NCBI RefSeq assembly: GCF_013466785.1
Contig: NZ_CP059163.1
Span: 2,852,001 to 2,916,000, forward strand
Reading direction: 5' to 3'
Origin: Nocardioides marinisabuli
GTDB lineage: Bacteria > Actinomycetota > Actinomycetes > Propionibacteriales > Nocardioidaceae
Length of the DNA stretch: 64,000 nt
Part shown: piece after piece, positions 59,668 through 64,000 of the stretch
Layout of the letters: every line of letters starts with the position of its first letter
Position numbering within the stretch: position 1 is the stretch's first letter
The notes under the pieces: generated by a model
The model's database searches: none
What the model saw: only the letters and a program-made list of their open reading frames with translations
What the model was told of the DNA's origin: nothing
Position numbers and translations under genes: made by a program

Positions 59668-60363
59668 TCATCCCAGCACGCTCGCCTCGTACGCCGCCAC
59701 GGCGGCCTCGGGCTCGCCGTCGTGCACGACCCGGGCGTCCTCGACCACCAGCACCCGGTCGCAGCGCCGGGCCAGGGCGAGGTCGTGGGTGACCAGCACC
59801 AGCTGCTGGTCCAGGCCCAGCAGGAGGTCGCCCACCCGACGGGTGTTGGCCAGGTCGAGCAGGGTGGTCGGCTCGTCGGCGACCAGCACGTCGGGGTCGG
59901 TGGCCAGCACCCCGGCCAGTGCCAGCAGCTGGCGCTGGCCACCGGAGAGGCTGTGCACCGAGACGTCGGCCTTCTCGGCCAGCCCGTAGCGCTCCAGCAC
60001 CGCGAGCGCGAGGTCGCGCCGCCGTCCGGCGCTGCGCTCGTGCCGGCGCAGCGAGAGCTCGACGTCCTCCACGCAGGTCGGCATCACGAGCTGTGCCGAG
60101 GGGTCGGTGAAGCTGAAGGCGACCTTGCGGCGCACGGCGGCGCCCTGCCTGCGCACGTCGAGCCCGTCGACGCGCACCGCTCCGGTGGTGGGGGCGACGA
60201 GGCCGTTGAGCATGCGGGCCAGCGTCGACTTGCCCGACCCGTTGGCCCCGACGACGGCGACGCGCCGCTCGGTGAGGGTGAGCGTGGTGGGCTCGAGCAG
60301 CACCCGGTCGCCGTCCGGGGTCGCGACGGCGACCCCGGCGGCGTCGAGCTCGATCAGTGGCAC
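59668..60363 (-). CDS. bioM: Biotin ECF transporter ATPase (BioM)
   Basis: 231 residues. Walker A GANGSGKST, signature LSGGQRQLLALAGVLA, Walker B VLVADEPTTLLD. A single ECF ATPase that works as a homodimer, as in other BioMNY systems. It lies 4 nt downstream of bioY. Confidence 0.9.
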   Translation of the reverse strand: MPLIELDAAGVAVATPDGDRVLLEPTTLTLTERRVAVVGANGSGKSTLARMLNGLVAPTTGAVRVDGLDVRRQGAAVRRKVAFSFTDPSAQLVMPTCVEDVELSLRRHERSAGRRRDLALAVLERYGLAEKADVSVHSLSGGQRQLLALAGVLATDPDVLVADEPTTLLDLANTRRVGDLLLGLDQQLVLVTHDLALARRCDRVLVVEDARVVHDGEPEAAVAAYEASVLG

Positions 60364-60367
60364 GCGC

Positions 60368-60982
60368 TCAGCGACGCGCGCGCAGCAGCTGGGGGAAGGC
60401 GCGGTGCACCTCGGCGGCGACGAGCGCCACCAGGGTGGTCTTGAGCAGGTCGCCGGCCCAGTAGAGGACGTCGATCTTGAGCGCCTCGACCAGCGAGATG
60501 TCGAGGTAGAAGGCCAGCCCGGCGATGCCGGCGGGGTGGATCACGAGCACCGAGGCGGCCAGCGAGCAGACGAAGACGATCGCCGCGCGGGACTTGCCGC
60601 GCTCGCCGGCGGCGTACTTGACCAGCAGGCCGCCGACCAGCGCGGCGACCGGGAAGGACCACAGGTAGCCGGCGCTGGCGCCCGTCATCGCGCCCAGGCC
60701 CGAGGCGTGCTGGGCGAAGACCGGCAGGCCCACCGCACCCAGGGCCAGGTAGAGCGCGACGGCCAGGAAGCCGCGGGTGGGCCCGAGCAGCACGCCCGCC
60801 AGCATCACGCCGGCGGTCTGCAGGGTGATCGGCACACCGGCGCCGCCGACCGGGATCCCGCCGATGTAAGCGAAGGCGGAGATGAGGGCCGCGAACGAGG
60901 CGACGAGCGCCAGGTCGGTCGGGGTCATCCGCCGGCGGCGGTCCTCGGTGGGGGCGTGCTGGGTGCGGTCGGTCATCGCCAT
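60368..60982 (-). CDS. bioY: Biotin ECF transporter S subunit (BioY)
   Basis: 204 residues, six membrane helices. The BioY signature is seen in IPVGGAGVPITLQTAGVMLAG and GPTRGFLAVALYLALGAVGLP, with GYLWSFPVAALVGG and IHPAGIAGLAFYLDISL. It binds biotin and is energised by BioMN. AAGG precedes ATG 60982 (a second in-frame ATG is at 60976). The promoter faces a BioQ-type operator. Confidence 0.92.
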   Translation of the reverse strand: MAMTDRTQHAPTEDRRRRMTPTDLALVASFAALISAFAYIGGIPVGGAGVPITLQTAGVMLAGVLLGPTRGFLAVALYLALGAVGLPVFAQHASGLGAMTGASAGYLWSFPVAALVGGLLVKYAAGERGKSRAAIVFVCSLAASVLVIHPAGIAGLAFYLDISLVEALKIDVLYWAGDLLKTTLVALVAAEVHRAFPQLLRARR

Positions 60983-61020
60983 GGTGGGCCTTCGGGTGCG
61001 GGGGTGGAGGACGTGGCCTC

Positions 61021-61043
61021 CTGAACGGCGTTCAGGTTAGGCT
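61021..61043. promoter_or_regulatory. BioQ-type operator with divergent -10 elements
   Basis: CTGAACGGCGTTCAG (61021-61035) is a perfect palindrome of the TGAAC-N3-GTTCA type used by BioQ. A minus-strand -10 TAACCT (61035-61040) places the bioY start site within it, and plus-strand TAGGCT (61038-61043) would serve the regulator. One protein could control both. Confidence 0.75.
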
Positions 61044-61091
61044 GGCTGCGAGATCGCGGTCAATGCCGCGCCCCGACCCCGCAGGAGTGAC

Positions 61092-61676
61092 GTGCGCCAC
61101 CACCGCGACGACGTCGTGCGCCACGCGCTCGGCGTGCTCGACACCTACGGGCTCGCCGACCTGACCATGCGACGGCTCGCCGGCGACCTCGACGTCCGCC
61201 CGAGCGCGCTCTACCACCACTTCCGCGACAAGCAGTCGCTGCTGGCCGCCGTGGCCGACGAGGTGCTGCGGCGCGGCGCCCGGCCGGTGAGCGCGACCGC
61301 GTGGGACGAGCAGGTCGTCGAGATCTGCTCGGGGCTGCGCGACGCGCTGCTGGCCTACCGCGACGGCGCCGAGCTGGTCTCCACGGTCATCGCCTTCGGG
61401 CTGGGCGCCTCCCAGCCGTACGACGACCTGGTCGCCGCGCTGGCCCCGGCGCGCCTGGGCGAGGACCTGGCCGCGACGGCCGCCCGCACCCTCCTGCACC
61501 TCGTGCTCGGGCACACCCTCGACGAGCAGACCCACCTCCAGGCCGGCAGCGCCGGGGCGATCGGCGACGGACCGCGCCCACGCTCGGACTTCGCGGCCGG
61601 GCTGGGGCTGGTCGTCGACGGCATCCGGCTGCGTGCCGCCACGGGCACGTCAGACCGGCTCGACCAGCGCGCCTGA
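61092..61676 (+). CDS. bioQ: TetR-family regulator, probable BioQ biotin repressor
   Basis: 194 residues. TetR helix-turn-helix at about 7-50 (HALGVLDTYGLADLTMRRLA, LDVRPSALYHHFRDKQSLL); a TetR C-terminal ligand domain follows. GTG 61092 has AGGAG 4 nt upstream. Divergence from bioY and the palindrome between them match BioQ of corynebacteria and mycobacteria. Named by context; the C-terminal domain alone would not tell. Confidence 0.78.
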   Translation: MRHHRDDVVRHALGVLDTYGLADLTMRRLAGDLDVRPSALYHHFRDKQSLLAAVADEVLRRGARPVSATAWDEQVVEICSGLRDALLAYRDGAELVSTVIAFGLGASQPYDDLVAALAPARLGEDLAATAARTLLHLVLGHTLDEQTHLQAGSAGAIGDGPRPRSDFAAGLGLVVDGIRLRAATGTSDRLDQRA

Positions 61677-62264
61677 CTGCTCGGCGAGCACCACCGCGCC
61701 CGCCACGTCGAGGCGCGCTCCGCGCAGCGCCACCCCGGCGAGGTCGGCGCCCTCGAGACGGGCGCCGCGCAGGTCGGCCTCGAGCAGGGAGGCGGCGCGC
61801 AGCGTCGCGCCCCGCAGGTCGCTGCCGCGCAGCACGGCGCCGGCCAGGTCGGCCCCGGCGAGGTCGGCCTCGCGCAGGTCGAGACCGGTCAGGTCGAGCC
61901 CGACCAGCCGGGCGCCCGCGAGGCCCACGCCGCGCCACTGCCCGCCCAGCACGCTCATCGGGCGCACCGTGCACCGCTCCAGCACCGACCCGGTCAGCTT
62001 GCACCCCTCGAGGGTCGCCGCGAAGAACGAGCAGCCGCGCAGGGTGCAGGCCACGAAGGCGCTCTCGGTGTGCGTCGAGGCGTTGAAGCGGCAGGACTCG
62101 AAGGTGCAGCCGGCGAAGACCGCGCCCCGGCTGGTGGCCTCGGTGAGGTCGACGTCGCGGAAGGTGCAGTCGGTGAAGCGCGCGTCGGCGAGGTCGGCGG
62201 CGTACCAGTCCGCGCCGGTGAAGGTGCGGCCGTCCTCGATGCGCCCGGCGAGGTCGCTGCTCAG
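61650..62264 (-). CDS. Pentapeptide-repeat protein with a probable CTG start
   Basis: About 204 residues of A(D/N)Lxx-type repeats: ADLADARFTDCTF, AFVACTLRGCSFF, LTGLDLREADLAGADLAGAV, LRGSDLRGATLRAASLLEAD and more, forming a right-handed beta-helix. Repeats continue upstream of the first GTG (62054), and no ATG/GTG/TTG is available there. CTG 62264 overlaps the previous stop (CTGA), so a coupled CTG start is the best guess. Function unknown; some such proteins protect gyrase. Confidence 0.78.
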   Translation of the reverse strand: MSSDLAGRIEDGRTFTGADWYAADLADARFTDCTFRDVDLTEATSRGAVFAGCTFESCRFNASTHTESAFVACTLRGCSFFAATLEGCKLTGSVLERCTVRPMSVLGGQWRGVGLAGARLVGLDLTGLDLREADLAGADLAGAVLRGSDLRGATLRAASLLEADLRGARLEGADLAGVALRGARLDVAGAVVLAEQSGALVEPV

Positions 62265-62488
62265 CGCGACCGACGCTCCCGCTTGTTCAGCAGGCCGTGC
62301 CCGCGGGAGAACCCGTAGGCCGCGCCCCGGCTCGCGGAGCCGTGCCCGAGGAAGTCGGAGTCGGTGCCGGGGCGCTCCGGGCTGCCCAGCCCGCGCTGCT
62401 GAGAGCGCGAGAGCAGCAGGTCCACGCCCAGCACCGCCAGCGCAAGCACGGCGACGACGATGACCACCACGATGCCGAAGGTCCCCAT
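62261..62488 (-). CDS. Small single-span membrane protein
   Basis: 75 residues: one N-terminal membrane helix (IVVVIVVAVLALAVLGVDLL) and a basic, Gly/Ser-rich cytoplasmic tail ending NKRERRSR. TAGGGT (62495-62500, minus strand) lies 6 nt before ATG 62488; its first three bases are the stop codon of the upstream phosphatase gene. Unknown function, likely expressed with the pentapeptide protein. Confidence 0.7.
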   Translation of the reverse strand: MGTFGIVVVIVVAVLALAVLGVDLLLSRSQQRGLGSPERPGTDSDFLGHGSASRGAAYGFSRGHGLLNKRERRSR

Positions 62489-62497
62489 GCGAGGACC

Positions 62498-63676
62498 CTA
62501 GTGCGTCGGGACCCCGAGGGCGAGAAGGGCGATGTCGTCGCGGGCCACACCGTTCTGGAAGGCCAGCACCTGGCTCAGCACGTTGTCGACCACCTCCGCG
62601 CTCGAGCCCGTCGGCCCGGAGTCGACCATGTCCAGCAGCCGCTCGTCACCGAAGAAGCCCGACGGGCCGGAGGCCTCGGTCACGCCGTCGGTGTAGAGCA
62701 GCATGGTGTCGCCGGGGCCCAGGAAGATCTCGCGGTCGGTGTAGACGGCGTCGTCGATCACCCCGAGGAGCGGGCCGAGCAGGTCGATCTGGCGGGCGCG
62801 GTCGTCGGCGCGCAGCAGCAGGGGAGCGGGGTGCCCGGCCACGCCGATCTCCGCGCGCCACCCGCCCTCGCGGCGCCGCAGCCGCACCAGCACCGCGGTG
62901 CAGAAGCGGTCGCTGCTGTGCTGGAGCAGGGTCTCGTTGACCTGCTCGAGCAGCAGGCACGGCCGGCGGGTCGCGACGGCGAGCGCGCGCACGGTGTAGC
63001 GCACCAGGGCGGTCACCACCGCGGCCTCGGGGCCCTTGCCGCGCACGTCGCCGAGCACCACCATCCAGTCGTCCTGGCCCAGGCTGAAGACGTCGTAGAA
63101 GTCGCCGCCGACCTCGGTGCCGTCCCCGGCCGGTCGGTACGCCGCCGCGACGTCGAGGTCCGGCACGGCCGGCGGCGTGGGCGGGATCAGCGTCTGCTGC
63201 AGGGTGCGGGCCAGGGTGCGCGCCCGCGCCTCGGAGGTCTCGGCCCGTTCCTTGGCGCTGAGCAGCTCACGCTCGTAGCGGCGCCGCTCGGTGGCGACCA
63301 GGACCGCGATCCGGGTGGTGCTCGGCGTCCCGTCGGGGTAGCGGGTCATCCGGGCGTTGAGCAGCACCGGCATCCGGGTGCCGTCGTGGCGGCGCAGGTC
63401 GACGGCGATCTCGTTGACCTCGTCGTGCATGTGCAGGAGCGGGGAGAGGTGGGTCTCGTGGTAGAGCCGGCCGCCCGGCGTGAGCAGGTCGACCAGCGAC
63501 ATCGAGACCAGCGCGTCGGTGCTGATGCCCAGCCACTCGGCCAGGGTCGAGTTGGCGTGCACGATCCGCCCGTCGGGCGTGGTGGTCAGGTAGCCGCAGG
63601 GGGCCTGCTCGAACGAGGTGTCCGCCACGTCGTGGGCCGGCGGCCACGACGAGCGGGGGGCATGGTCGTCGCTCAC
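62498..63676 (-). CDS. PAS-domain SpoIIE-type protein phosphatase (RsbP-like)
   Basis: 392 residues, GTG overlapping the upstream hydrolase stop. A PAS domain at about 15-130 (APCGYLTTTPDGRIVHANST, LAEWLGIS) is followed by a coiled linker (ERELLSAKERAETSEARART) and a PP2C/SpoIIE domain: GTEVGGDFYDVFSLG, VVLGDVRGKGPEAA, LYTDGVTEASG, ARDDIALLAL. PAS plus PP2C beside an alpha/beta hydrolase matches the RsbP-RsbQ energy-stress pair of Bacillus. Probable target: an anti-sigma antagonist not in the window. Confidence 0.87.
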   Translation of the reverse strand: MSDDHAPRSSWPPAHDVADTSFEQAPCGYLTTTPDGRIVHANSTLAEWLGISTDALVSMSLVDLLTPGGRLYHETHLSPLLHMHDEVNEIAVDLRRHDGTRMPVLLNARMTRYPDGTPSTTRIAVLVATERRRYERELLSAKERAETSEARARTLARTLQQTLIPPTPPAVPDLDVAAAYRPAGDGTEVGGDFYDVFSLGQDDWMVVLGDVRGKGPEAAVVTALVRYTVRALAVATRRPCLLLEQVNETLLQHSSDRFCTAVLVRLRRREGGWRAEIGVAGHPAPLLLRADDRARQIDLLGPLLGVIDDAVYTDREIFLGPGDTMLLYTDGVTEASGPSGFFGDERLLDMVDSGPTGSSAEVVDNVLSQVLAFQNGVARDDIALLALGVPTH

Positions 63677-64000
63677 GCCGGCACGACGTCGAGGTCGTCG
63701 AGGAACGAGGCGATCGCCCGGGTCGTGGCCTCCGGGGCGCTGAGGTTGGGGCAGTGGCCGGTCGCCTCGAGCATCACGAGCCGTCCGTCGGGCACCTGCT
63801 CGGCGACGTACTCGCCGACCGCGACAGGCGCGATGACGTCGTCGGTGCACTGCAGCACCAGCGTCGGGACGCCGATGCGCGGCAGCAGGTCGCGGCTGTC
63901 GGAGCGGAAGGTGGCGGTCGCGAAGCGGCGGGCCACGGCGGGGTCCATCCGGCAGAAGCTCTCGGTGAGCTCCTCGCCCAGCTCGGGCCGCTCGGAGTTG
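63673..64000 (-). CDS. Alpha/beta hydrolase, RsbQ-like (N-terminal part beyond the window)
   Basis: The C-terminal 108 residues are present; the start lies beyond 64000. Seen: IGVPTLVLQCTDDVIAPVAV (acid residue Asp) and EATGHCPNLSAPEATTRAIA (catalytic His), as in RsbQ. Its TGA overlaps the GTG of the phosphatase gene, supporting a joint sensor function. The nucleophile is not in view. Confidence 0.8.
   Translation of the reverse strand, partial: NSERPELGEELTESFCRMDPAVARRFATATFRSDSRDLLPRIGVPTLVLQCTDDVIAPVAVGEYVAEQVPDGRLVMLEATGHCPNLSAPEATTRAIASFLDDLDVVPA

Overview
The window is very GC-rich and densely coding. GTG starts are common, 4-nt start/stop overlaps are frequent, and many starts sit 6-7 nt after a TAnnnT -10 hexamer (leaderless transcripts). 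With IdeR-type iron boxes, a TCGAAC-N4-GTTCGA SOS box, a DUF222/HNH gene, a BioQ-like regulator and an F420-type oxidoreductase, this points to an actinobacterium, most likely Nocardioides or a close relative. This is inference from gene content; no search was run. There are no rRNA, tRNA or CRISPR loci and no transposase.

Layout. 1-3.6 kb: a divergent sensor fragment, then gatCAB. 3.6-10.9 kb: the most unusual region. Two near-duplicate cobalamin riboswitches precede secreted alpha/alpha-toroid proteins, a membrane-anchored beta-domain protein and a complete ECF transporter (T, fused A-A', S). It looks like a bacterial counterpart of the two-domain transcobalamin/intrinsic-factor architecture, split into separate proteins and coupled to uptake. 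10.9-18.6 kb: PQQ-type sugar dehydrogenase and alpha/beta hydrolase, EamA exporter, Asp-box protein, GH65 phosphorylase with beta-phosphoglucomutase. 18.7-31.3 kb: ilvD; carboxyltransferase; kynU with an LD-carboxypeptidase; molybdopterin oxidoreductase; and ilvBNC behind a transcription attenuator with a Leu-Leu-Val leader peptide. 31.4-38.2 kb: small secreted protein, ABC-2 exporter, DsbA-like protein, iron-boxed efeUOB, arr. 38.2-45.6 kb: F420/PPOX protein, ABC-F ATPase, SOS-boxed DUF222/HNH protein, a triple repeat, a MocR/YczE divergon and a methyltransferase. 45.6-48.3 kb: a possible leader-peptide RNA, a 41-residue protein, leuB and ilvE. 48.3-52.4 kb: IdeR-boxed siderophore ABC transporter, one permease carrying a frameshift. 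52.4-57.3 kb: membrane Ser/Thr kinase whose last codons appear to double as an Ile leader peptide for cimA, then an FMN reductase and a methyltransferase. 57.5-64 kb: frameshifted amidase, a repeat-rich spacer, the biotin ECF transporter bioYMN divergent from a TetR gene over a BioQ-type operator, a pentapeptide-repeat protein, and an RsbP/RsbQ-like pair cut by the window end.

Themes. Branched-chain amino acid synthesis (ilvD, ilvBNC, leuB, ilvE, cimA) is spread across the window, with RNA-level control at two or three points. Iron uptake (efeUOB and fec-type) shares IdeR-type boxes. Two vitamin uptake systems (corrinoid by inference, biotin) each sit next to a matching regulatory element.
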